A stretch of DNA of 64,000 nt from an uncultured Bacteroidales bacterium (GTDB taxonomy: Bacteria; Bacteroidota; Bacteroidia; Bacteroidales; FEN-979): assembly GCA_903877385.1 (NCBI GenBank), contig CAIRDP010000051.1, positions 1-64,000 of the forward strand, read 5' to 3'. The translations under genes were made by a program, and so were the position numbers. Below are positions 7,363 through 15,768 of this stretch, one piece after another. Positions within the stretch are counted from its first letter, which is position 1; every line of letters starts with the position of its first letter. The notes below the pieces were generated by a model that had not been told where the DNA came from, searched no databases, and worked only from the letters and a program-made list of their open reading frames with translations.

Positions 7363-7374
7363 ATCAAAGCAACG

Positions 7375-8784
7375 ATGGTATCGAATCTCAAAATGGTCCT
7401 GCTCATGGTATTAATGCTGCCGGTTCTAGCATGTTCCCCGGGGAGCAGCAAAAAGGCAGGCATCATACTGCTTCCTCAGGCCGGCAAGGTCCACGGGCAT
7501 ATCGCCTGCAATGCAAACACCCTCCTCACCTATTCGCTTTATCTGCCGTCGTCGTGCAGCAACAGCTTCGACGGGTCCTCCGTCCAGAAACGCTATCCTG
7601 TAATCCTGGCCTTTGACCCTCATGGAAACGGCAGCCTGCCTGTAGAACGATACTGCAGCCTTGCCGAGCAGTACGGCTTCATTCTTGTGGGTTCAAATGA
7701 TTCGAGGAACATGCAGTCGCCCGATGAAAGCTCAGCCGTTGTACAGGCCATGCTTGAAGAAATCGAAAACCGCCTGCCCGCCGATACCCTTGAAATATAT
7801 GTCATGGGTTTTTCGGGGGGATCGAGGGTGGCAACAGCTACTGCAATGTACAGGCCTTACATAAGGGGAGTCATAGGTTGCGGTGCGGGCTTTCCTTCGG
7901 GGGTCCAGCCTCCGAAATACAAGTTTGATTATTTCGGGATCGTCGGCCTGGGCGATTTCAATCTTTCGGAGATGGTGGCGCTTGACAAGACCCTGGAACA
8001 GATGAATTTCAGGCATTTTGTATTTGAATTTGACGGCATCCACGGCTGGCCGGGAAAAACAGTGATCGAAAAAGCCCTGGACTGGCAAAGGTTCAATGCG
8101 ATGAAAGACGGCAGGCTGAAGAAAAGCGACAGCCTCATCGGTTTATTTTCTAAGACCATGACTGCGGATTACGATTCACTTGTAAAACAAGGCCGGCTGC
8201 TCTATGCAAGGCAAAGCCTGGCTTTGGCCATCAACTGCCTGGATGGACTGGGTGATGCAGCTCCGTTTAAGAACAAACTTGCGTCCCTGGAATCTTCCGA
8301 AGGGTACAAAGGGGCGATGAAAAGATTTGAAGATGTTCTGGAGAGGGAGCAAAAAGAGCAGCAGATGCTCATGGAAGCCTTGTACAGCAAGGATCTTAAG
8401 TGGTGGAAAGCCCGGCTCGACAAATACCGGGAAAATAAAAACCCCAGGCTGAGCGTGGATGACACTCTCATGAACCATCGTATCCTGGCCTTCCTTGGGC
8501 TGTTCTGTTATTCAAACGCCAATTCCCTTCTGAAGCAGAACAACACCGAGCTCACAAAGAAAGTCATTTCAATATATTCCCTGGTTGAACCCGAAAATCC
8601 CGAGCCTTACTATATGATGGCTGTTCTCTCGGCCAGGATTAACGATACGATTCAAACCATCACCTACCTGAAGAAGGCATTTGACAATGGATTCAGGGAA
8701 AAAGCAAGGGCCCAGGCACAGCCTGAATTCGGGATTTTAAAGGATAACACCACGTATTTTGACCTTATTAAAAGGATGCAATGA
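7375..8784 (+). CDS. Alpha/beta-hydrolase-fold lipoprotein with a helical C-terminal tail
   Basis: 469 residues. A lipoprotein signal ends in LPVLAC (Cys20), so the protein is membrane-anchored outside the cytoplasm. The hydrolase part has FDPHGNG (near 80-86), the nucleophile elbow GFSGGS (Ser147), GLGD (Asp194) and HGW (His223), a plausible Ser-Asp-His triad. After about residue 245 the chain becomes helical and TPR-like, with EPENPEPYYMMAVLSAR near the end. The substrate is unknown. Its last codon overlaps the ATG of the YdiJ-like gene (ATGA at 8781-8784), so the two are probably translationally coupled. Met7 (7393) is an alternative start with an equally good signal peptide. Confidence 0.7.
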   Translation: MVSNLKMVLLMVLMLPVLACSPGSSKKAGIILLPQAGKVHGHIACNANTLLTYSLYLPSSCSNSFDGSSVQKRYPVILAFDPHGNGSLPVERYCSLAEQYGFILVGSNDSRNMQSPDESSAVVQAMLEEIENRLPADTLEIYVMGFSGGSRVATATAMYRPYIRGVIGCGAGFPSGVQPPKYKFDYFGIVGLGDFNLSEMVALDKTLEQMNFRHFVFEFDGIHGWPGKTVIEKALDWQRFNAMKDGRLKKSDSLIGLFSKTMTADYDSLVKQGRLLYARQSLALAINCLDGLGDAAPFKNKLASLESSEGYKGAMKRFEDVLEREQKEQQMLMEALYSKDLKWWKARLDKYRENKNPRLSVDDTLMNHRILAFLGLFCYSNANSLLKQNNTELTKKVISIYSLVEPENPEPYYMMAVLSARINDTIQTITYLKKAFDNGFREKARAQAQPEFGILKDNTTYFDLIKRMQ

Positions 8785-11700
8785 GTTTCACAACCGGAGT
8801 ACTAGAAAAGCTTGAAGCCCTAAGACCTGAACTGGAAGGAGAATTGTTTACCGATGAGGCCTGGAAGCTCATGTATGCCACCGATGCTTCCGCATTCAGG
8901 GAGATACCCCTTGGAGTAGCAAGGCCCCGGCATAAGGAGGACATTAAGAAACTCATTCTTTTCGCAGCCGAAAACAAGATTCCGCTCATCCCGCGTACTG
9001 CAGGGACCTCGCTTGCAGGCCAGGTAGTGGGTTCAGGCCTGGTGGTTGACGTCTCCAAACATATGACCTCAATACTGGAGATCAATACCGATGAGCACTG
9101 GGTGAGGGTACAGCCTGGCGTGATCCTGGATGAATTGAACAAGGTTCTTGAAAAATCCAGGCTGTTTTTCGGTCCCGAAACATCCACTTCAAGCAGGTGC
9201 ATGATCGGAGGCATGGTCGGGAACAATTCCTGCGGGGCACATTCTATCCTTTACGGCAGCACCCGGGATCATACGTTGTCGGTCAAAGGATTTCTCAGCG
9301 ACGGATCCGAAGTTGAATTCGGGGCTCTCACACTTTCTGAATTTCAGGAGAAATGTGCAGGCGACCAGCTTGAAAACAGGATCTACCGGCAGATACGCGA
9401 AATTCTTTCGAACCCTGGGAACCAGGAAGAAATACGCCGGGAGTATCCCGATCCCTCTCTCCACAGGCGTAATACGGGCTATGCAATCGATCTGCTGCTT
9501 GAGACAGAGCCGTTTGCTAAATGTGGTGAAACCGGGGACCGGGATCTGGGCGCTGGGAGCTGGGCGCTGGGTTCTGGGAGCTGGGCTCATGGCTCTGGGC
9601 TCATGGCTCAAGGTGATCAGGGTGAATTCAAAATTCAAAATTCCTTGTTCAATATTCGAAATTCATCTTCTCCTTTTAATTTTTGTAAGCTTCTTGCCGG
9701 TTCCGAGGGCACGCTCATGTTTATGACCGAGTTCAGGCTGAACCTGGTTCCATTGTCTCCTAAAAACAAGGCCCTGGTTTGCGTTCACTGTAAAACCATT
9801 GCCGAGGCACTGGAAGCAAACCTGATCGCCCTGAAGTATGAACCGGGTTCGGTGGAGCTGATGGATAAAGCCATCATGGACTGCACCAAAGACAATATCA
9901 CCCAGAGGCAAAACCGTTTTTTCATAGAGGGGGATCCCGGGGCAATACTGATTGTTGAGTTTGCCCGGGAAAACAAAGAAGAGATCAGCGATCTATGCAA
10001 ACGGATGGAAGCAGAGATGCGGGATGCAGGATTGGGTTACCATTTCCCTGTTGTACATCCACCGGAGCTCAAGCGTGTTTGGGACCTCAGGAAAGCCGGA
10101 CTGGGCGTGCTGTCAAACTATCCCGGAGACAGGAAGCCGGTCCCTGTTACCGAAGATACTGCGGTGAACCCTTCAGCCCTTCCGGCTTATATCAGTGAGT
10201 TCAATGCAATGCTTAAAGGTTTTGGCCTTGATTGCGTCTATTATGCCCATGTGGGTTCGGGGGAACTTCACCTGAGGCCTGTTCTCAACCTGAAGGATAC
10301 TGCCGATGTGGAACTTTTTCATACCGTAGCGCTTGAGACAGCAAAAATCGTTAAAAAGCACAGGGGATCACTGAGTGGGGAGCATGGAGACGGAAGGCTG
10401 AGGGGTGAATTTATTCCGCTTATGATAGGCGGCCATAATTATTCGCTGCTGAAGGAAATCAAGAAATGCTGGGACCCCAATAATATTTTCAACCCTGATA
10501 AAATCGTTGATACCCCTGCCATGAACACCAGCCTTAGGTATAAACCGGGCATAAAATACAGGGATATCAATACATATTTTGACTTTTCGTCAAGCCACGG
10601 TATACTGAGGGCCGTAGAACAGTGCAACGGTTCGGCCGATTGCAGGAACAATGTGGCCACAGGCAAGTGGATGTGCCCTTCGTATATGGCCCTTGGCGAT
10701 GAGAATGCAACAACCAGGGCAAGGGCTAACATACTCAGGGAATTCATCACCAATTCACTGAAAACAAACCCGTTTGACCACCCTGAGATTTATTCGGTGA
10801 TGGACCTTTGCCTGAGCTGCAAAGCCTGTAAAAGCGAATGCCCTTCAAACGTTGATGTAGCGAAGCTTAAAGCCGAATTCCTCCAGCATTATTACGATGC
10901 CAACAGCATTCCCATTCGTTCATGGCTAATCGCGTATATAAGCAGTATAAACCGTTTGGGCAGCATCGCGCCGGGCATTTTTAATTTCTTTCAGAAGAAT
11001 TCATTCTTCTCGGGCATTTCAAAAAAAATGCTCGGCTTTGCCAGCGCCCGCAATATCCCATTGCTGTATAAAACCACCTTAAAACATTGGTTGGGGAAGA
11101 ACCTCGCTGCACTGAATGCCGGTATGAGTAAAAAGAATGGCAGCTTTTACCTTTTCGTGGATGAGTTTACAAATTTCAATGATGTTGAAACAGGAATTCA
11201 AACCGTACTCCTGTTCCATCAACTCGGTTATGAAATTCTGTTTACCGACCACGACCTCAGTGGCCGCACTTTCCTTTCAAAGGGTCTTCTGAAGAAAGCA
11301 AGTAAAATTGCAAGGAAAAACATCAGTATTTTCCAGGACCTGGTTTCGTTTGGGACACCGCTGGTTGGGATAGAACCATCGGCCATCCTTGGATTCAGGG
11401 ATGAGTATGCCGACCTTGCAGGGCCGGGATTAAAGGAACAGGCAATAAAACTTTCGGCCAACTGCCTGATGTATGATGAGTTTATCATGAGGGAAGTTTC
11501 AGAGGGGAGGATTACTTCAAAACAGTTCACTTCAAAACCGGCAACGGTCAAGCTTCACGGGCATTGCCACCAGAAAACCCTGGCATCTGTTGAAGCTACG
11601 CGAAAAATGCTTTCAATCCCTGTAAACTATTCTGTAGAGGAAATCAAATCGGGCTGTTGCGGAATGGCCGGTGCCTTCGGCTATGAAAAGGAACATTACG

Positions 11701-11888
11701 AAGTGTCGATGAAAGTCGGAGAACTGGTACTGTTCCCTGAAATACGAAAAACCTCATCCGCAGTCATTATTGCTGCACCGGGTACAAGTTGCAGGCACCA
11801 GATCAGCGACGGTACAGGGAGGCAGGCATATCATCCGGTTGAGATATTGTTCGATGCCCTCCTCACTCCTGCTCACCTGTCACCGTAA
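8781..11888 (+). CDS. YdiJ-like FAD and Fe-S dehydrogenase (D-2-hydroxyglutarate or D-lactate type) with a repeat-derived insertion
   Basis: A 1035-residue oxidoreductase. Order: FAD-binding domain (about 38-245, with PRTAGTSLAGQ and GMVGNNSCGAHS), FAD-oxidase C-terminal domain (about 298-580, with GEHGDGR), a 4Fe-4S region (LCLSCKACKSECPSN and an earlier CNGSADC), then a cysteine-rich CCG domain (LHGHCHQK, SGCCGMAGAFGYE). This matches E. coli YdiJ, a D-2-hydroxyglutarate dehydrogenase, in layout and length. D-lactate or glycolate are alternatives. The DUF1338 neighbour favours D-2-hydroxyglutarate to 2-oxoglutarate. Residues about 246-297 are foreign to the family: they translate a CTGGGNN heptamer array plus an AT-rich tail, and interrupt the sequence just before FCKLLAGSEGTLMF. 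The frame is kept. Confidence 0.82.
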   Translation: MSFTTGVLEKLEALRPELEGELFTDEAWKLMYATDASAFREIPLGVARPRHKEDIKKLILFAAENKIPLIPRTAGTSLAGQVVGSGLVVDVSKHMTSILEINTDEHWVRVQPGVILDELNKVLEKSRLFFGPETSTSSRCMIGGMVGNNSCGAHSILYGSTRDHTLSVKGFLSDGSEVEFGALTLSEFQEKCAGDQLENRIYRQIREILSNPGNQEEIRREYPDPSLHRRNTGYAIDLLLETEPFAKCGETGDRDLGAGSWALGSGSWAHGSGLMAQGDQGEFKIQNSLFNIRNSSSPFNFCKLLAGSEGTLMFMTEFRLNLVPLSPKNKALVCVHCKTIAEALEANLIALKYEPGSVELMDKAIMDCTKDNITQRQNRFFIEGDPGAILIVEFARENKEEISDLCKRMEAEMRDAGLGYHFPVVHPPELKRVWDLRKAGLGVLSNYPGDRKPVPVTEDTAVNPSALPAYISEFNAMLKGFGLDCVYYAHVGSGELHLRPVLNLKDTADVELFHTVALETAKIVKKHRGSLSGEHGDGRLRGEFIPLMIGGHNYSLLKEIKKCWDPNNIFNPDKIVDTPAMNTSLRYKPGIKYRDINTYFDFSSSHGILRAVEQCNGSADCRNNVATGKWMCPSYMALGDENATTRARANILREFITNSLKTNPFDHPEIYSVMDLCLSCKACKSECPSNVDVAKLKAEFLQHYYDANSIPIRSWLIAYISSINRLGSIAPGIFNFFQKNSFFSGISKKMLGFASARNIPLLYKTTLKHWLGKNLAALNAGMSKKNGSFYLFVDEFTNFNDVETGIQTVLLFHQLGYEILFTDHDLSGRTFLSKGLLKKASKIARKNISIFQDLVSFGTPLVGIEPSAILGFRDEYADLAGPGLKEQAIKLSANCLMYDEFIMREVSEGRITSKQFTSKPATVKLHGHCHQKTLASVEATRKMLSIPVNYSVEEIKSGCCGMAGAFGYEKEHYEVSMKVGELVLFPEIRKTSSAVIIAAPGTSCRHQISDGTGRQAYHPVEILFDALLTPAHLSP
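9516..9677 (+). repeat. In-frame repeat insertion inside the YdiJ-like gene
   Basis: 162 nt (54 codons). The first half is a GGG-N4 heptamer array (9534-9599, about nine G-runs). The second half is AT-rich, with AATTCAAAATTCAAAATTC-like repeats (9630-9665). It is flanked by CCGTTT (9510-9515) and CCTTTT (9672-9677), a possible 6-bp target duplication with one mismatch. The same heptamers occur between genes at 24978 and 52302. Confidence 0.75.
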
Positions 11889-14854
11889 AGGTAGTACCTC
11901 ACTATCCTTTTAAACAGGGATTCATCAATGGGTTTTGAGATGTAGTCATCAAAGCCCGACTCGAGAATTTCCTCACGGCTTCCTTTCATGGCGCGTGCAG
12001 TAACAGCAATGATAGGAACATCTTTAAGCGATTCCACCATCCTGATTTTTTTAAAAGCCGAAAACCCATCCATAATAGGAAGGGAAAGGTCCATTAAAAT
12101 AAGGTCGGGTTTATGTTTTATTGCCATATCCACACCTGCGGCTCCGTCAACGGCCTCCAGTATGGTATGATCGCCAGGCAGCAGTGCCTTTACCGATTTC
12201 ATGTTATCAGGATTGTCTTCAACAATCAGAACGACCGGTTTGCCGCTACCTGGTTTGCGGGCCTGCCTGGGCTTTGGTTGAAATTGTGTGGCAACTTCAG
12301 GGTTTACCATTTCATCAATGGTTGCAAGCAGTTCAAGCCGGCCGATATCCCCTTTCTGAATGAACTGGTGGATATTATTTCCCTTCAGGAATTTCAGTTC
12401 TTCCTTAGTGATATGTTTGGCCGTGAGGATTAGCACCGGGATTGTTGAGGTTTCAGGGTTTTCGCGGATCATTCCCAATACCTGGAAGCCGTCAACCTCG
12501 GGCATCATCAGGTCGAGGATCATTGCATCGGGCAGTGACTGTCTGATCTGCTCCATGGCTTCACGCCCGTTCCTGGCAACAGATACGCTGAACCCCTGTT
12601 CCGAGAGGATTTCCCTGATCTGGATGATTGCCGGTTCACTGTCTTCAACAACGAGGATAGTCTTCCCTTTTCCCGAAACTATGGTTTCGGGGCTCCCATT
12701 TTTTTGAACATATTGGCTCAGCGAAACGTTTGAACCTTCGTCCCTGAATTGTTCAGTTCCAGGCGTAAGCGGCAATCTCAGCATAAAGGTCGTTCCTTGC
12801 CCGGGTTTGCTTTCAACACTGATCTCACCCTCGAGCAGGTCTGTAAATTTCTTGGCGATTGCCAGGCCGAGCCCGGTTCCCCCGAATTTTCTTGAAGACC
12901 CTTCATCAGCCTGTCGGAATTCGTCAAAAATATACGGTAAATCTCCTTCTGATATGCCTATTCCGGTATCGGTTATACTGATCAGCATCTCATCACCGGC
13001 CTCGACTGCGTTTATTTCAACTTTCCCTTTCTCGGTAAATTTAACCGCGTTGCTGATGATATTCTGCAGGATATGCCTGCATTTCACATAATCGCTCCTT
13101 AAAAGAGGAAGCTCCCTGCTTACCTTGTTTACAAGTTCAATATTCTTGTCCCTGGCCTGCGCCTCAATCATGGACACCACCTCATCAACCACATCATAAA
13201 TACTAAAATTGCCAAACGACACCTCTTCATGCCCTGCCTCTATCCTTGAAAGGTCAAGTATATCATTGATTAGTGACAGCAGGTTTTTCCCATTCCTTTC
13301 AATGATCTCAAGGTAATTATATTCCTCTTCGGGTATGGTGAGACGAAGACGGCGGTTGAGAACTCCCGCCAGGGCAATGACTGAATTCAATGGGGTCCTG
13401 AGTTCATGGCTCATGTTTGAAAGGAATGAGCTTTTAAGCCTGTTGGCCTCATCAAGCTGCTGTTTCTGTATTTCCAGTTCCAGGTTCTGCTCGGTGAGTT
13501 CATTCCCCTGTATAGCCAGTTCCCTCGACCTTTCGTCGAGTTCGCGGTTCTGGACTTCCAGCTTTTCGGTAAAATCAAGTATTTTCTGATGGGCCAGCAC
13601 TCCATTAAAGCGGGCCACAAGAGTAATATGAGTATCTTTAATTATTCGTATAGCTTCTGATGAATAGGCACTTACACTTGCAAGGGATATCATTGCAACG
13701 ACTTCCTTAGCTGAGGGTATGGGTATGGTTATAATTTCCCTGGGCCTGAAATCACCTGCGGAAGTGCTGAACAGCATGGGGGTGTCTACGGGGATATTTC
13801 TGATCACCTGGATTTGCCGGCTGGAAAGGGCCAGGCCAAATTCACCATCGAATGTTACTGCCGAAAAGGCCGACCTCTTTTCAGGGCTTAGCCCAATGGA
13901 CTCAAAAGGTTCAAAATCGGTTTTCAGATTGTTCAGCAGGTATATAGCCCCAATCTGAGATGTCGTTGCTTCGAGTAACCTGATAATGAGCGAGTGGCAG
14001 AACGAATGCAGCTCTTCCTCCTGGAGCATGACATCAGTAACCCTCCCTACCATTTCCCTGTTCCTTAGCTCTGCCTGGTTTGTTTCGGCAAGACGGTTGA
14101 ATGAGGCTGCAAGTTCTCCAAACTCATTCTTAGAGCCGTAACTGACGCGTGAATTAAGATTGCCTTTCCGATAATCTTCGTTCACTTTAATCATTTCGTC
14201 GATAGGTGTTCTGATAATTCTTATCAGTAAATAACTAATAACAAACGACAGGAATAAAATTATAAGGAGAAGAACAATTTGAATGTTTTGCAGATTTTCC
14301 TTATTCATTTTTGCTTCCTTATACAATTGGTCAGCTTTTGCAAATGAAAACACACTTATATCATTGATCTCTTTAAGAACATTATCGATCGCAGTTTCCT
14401 CGCTTCCCTTGTAATAAATCATCCTGTTCGCCTCAATGAACTTCCCTTCCTTAATAAGGCCTACTATATCTTCCCTGGTAAGCTTCATCCTTACCCATGC
14501 GTTAATAATATCAGTTACATCCCGCTGCGGGCCAAGATATACAAGCGAAATAGAATCTAACTGGCGCAAAGCATCTGTTTCGCAAAAAGCAATCCTGGTG
14601 ATTTCTTCCTGCCGTTCCTGGATATCTTCGGTGCGTACCACATCCTTCACGTTCCGGTCCCATAGCAAAACATCTGTTTTAAGTTCTGCTATGGCCCTCC
14701 TGACCCTTAGCGGATGCTTATACATATGGTCGGTCCGGCTCCAGATACTCTCGGCCTGGAACCAGGTAGCAGCTCCGAGCAGGATCACGAAAATGATAAT
14801 CATTCCAAGGCCGATCCTCAGCTGTGTCCCGATTGTTAAATTTTGGATTTTCAT
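11873..14854 (-). CDS. Membrane hybrid sensor histidine kinase with two receiver domains
   Basis: 993 residues. Transmembrane segments at about 12-30 and 192-212 bracket a helical extracytoplasmic sensor domain. These are followed by HAMP (about 212-262), a GAF-like domain (275-420), a coiled coil (425-475), HisKA with FLSNMSHELRTPLNS (His483), HATPase_c with the G boxes DTGIGIS and GGTGLGLAI, and two receivers (ILVVEDSEPAI with DLMMPEVDG; VLIVEDNPDNM with DLSLPIMDG). Its signal is unknown. It is the last gene of a minus-strand signalling cluster: the REC-kinase at 15769, CheR at 14889, then this gene 34 nt later. Its 3' end overlaps the YdiJ-like gene by 16 nt, tail to tail. Confidence 0.9.
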   Translation of the reverse strand: MKIQNLTIGTQLRIGLGMIIIFVILLGAATWFQAESIWSRTDHMYKHPLRVRRAIAELKTDVLLWDRNVKDVVRTEDIQERQEEITRIAFCETDALRQLDSISLVYLGPQRDVTDIINAWVRMKLTREDIVGLIKEGKFIEANRMIYYKGSEETAIDNVLKEINDISVFSFAKADQLYKEAKMNKENLQNIQIVLLLIILFLSFVISYLLIRIIRTPIDEMIKVNEDYRKGNLNSRVSYGSKNEFGELAASFNRLAETNQAELRNREMVGRVTDVMLQEEELHSFCHSLIIRLLEATTSQIGAIYLLNNLKTDFEPFESIGLSPEKRSAFSAVTFDGEFGLALSSRQIQVIRNIPVDTPMLFSTSAGDFRPREIITIPIPSAKEVVAMISLASVSAYSSEAIRIIKDTHITLVARFNGVLAHQKILDFTEKLEVQNRELDERSRELAIQGNELTEQNLELEIQKQQLDEANRLKSSFLSNMSHELRTPLNSVIALAGVLNRRLRLTIPEEEYNYLEIIERNGKNLLSLINDILDLSRIEAGHEEVSFGNFSIYDVVDEVVSMIEAQARDKNIELVNKVSRELPLLRSDYVKCRHILQNIISNAVKFTEKGKVEINAVEAGDEMLISITDTGIGISEGDLPYIFDEFRQADEGSSRKFGGTGLGLAIAKKFTDLLEGEISVESKPGQGTTFMLRLPLTPGTEQFRDEGSNVSLSQYVQKNGSPETIVSGKGKTILVVEDSEPAIIQIREILSEQGFSVSVARNGREAMEQIRQSLPDAMILDLMMPEVDGFQVLGMIRENPETSTIPVLILTAKHITKEELKFLKGNNIHQFIQKGDIGRLELLATIDEMVNPEVATQFQPKPRQARKPGSGKPVVLIVEDNPDNMKSVKALLPGDHTILEAVDGAAGVDMAIKHKPDLILMDLSLPIMDGFSAFKKIRMVESLKDVPIIAVTARAMKGSREEILESGFDDYISKPIDESLFKRIVRYYLYGDR

Positions 14855-14888
14855 TTTTCCCGGTTGTTTTGATCATTGTGAACAGATG

Positions 14889-15707
14889 TCACCTGGTCTT
14901 TTGAAATATTGCGGCAGGAAGCATTACCGGCCTGAATTTAAACTTTGCAACAATCTCCCTTTCGGCTTCCCCGGTTATAAGGTATCCTTTTGGAGAAAGC
15001 GATATGTATAGCTTGCTCAGTATCATTTGCCGGATCTCGGGCTTGTAATAAAATAATATGTTGCTGCAGCAAATGAGGTCAAAATCACCATAGATGCTTT
15101 TGGAAGGGCTTACAGAACGTGGATCCAGAAGGTCATCATGCGAAAAATCAATGCAATCCTTCAGGTTTTGTGAAATCACATACGACTCTCCCTGCCTGGT
15201 GAAATATTGAGAGATCATCTTCAAACTGATATTCTGTACTTCTGAAGCATCATAAACTCCCCTGCCTGCCTTTTCAATCGCCTTTACCGATATGTCGGTA
15301 CCGAATATTCTGAAGCGGATATTTTTTTCTTTTCTGCGGATGAGGTCGTCGAGGACCATGGCAATGGAAAATGCTTCCTGCCCGGCAGCGCATCCGGCCG
15401 ACCATATCCTGATCTCCGAATTTTCAGGTTTATCCTCTATTATACGTGGAAGGATCATTTGTTCCAGCAATGCAAAAGAGAGAGGGTTCCTGAAAAATTC
15501 ACTGTAGCAGATGTTCAGGGACCCGAGAAGTGCGTTGGCCTCTTCCTTGTTTTCTGACAGCAGATGTTCAAAATCACCGGCATCTGTGAGGTTTAATAAA
15601 GTAATCCTCTTTTCGATGGATTTCTGCAGGAAGGAGCTCTCATACATGGAAATATCAAGCCCGTGCATGCTTTTCATGACTTCCACTATGTGAACGACTT
15701 TTTTCAT
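14889..15707 (-). CDS. CheR-type protein-glutamate O-methyltransferase
   Basis: A 272-residue SAM-dependent methyltransferase of the CheR family. It has an N-terminal helical domain (about 1-80), then the SAM-binding core with WSAGCAAGQEAFSIAM (near 104-119), FGTDIS and a YYKPEIRQ segment. CheR normally methylates chemoreceptors. Here no receptor, CheB, CheA or CheW gene is in the window. The genes on both sides are hybrid kinases with helical sensor regions, so a kinase or another membrane protein is a possible substrate. It has no C-terminal TPR extension. It lies 61 nt from the upstream kinase and 34 nt from the downstream one. Confidence 0.88.
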   Translation of the reverse strand: MKKVVHIVEVMKSMHGLDISMYESSFLQKSIEKRITLLNLTDAGDFEHLLSENKEEANALLGSLNICYSEFFRNPLSFALLEQMILPRIIEDKPENSEIRIWSAGCAAGQEAFSIAMVLDDLIRRKEKNIRFRIFGTDISVKAIEKAGRGVYDASEVQNISLKMISQYFTRQGESYVISQNLKDCIDFSHDDLLDPRSVSPSKSIYGDFDLICCSNILFYYKPEIRQMILSKLYISLSPKGYLITGEAEREIVAKFKFRPVMLPAAIFQKTR

Positions 15708-15768
15708 TGGCCCCAGCTTCCTTTTCCCTGTTTACGCGATGGTATGTTTTGCTTGCACTCTATCATTT

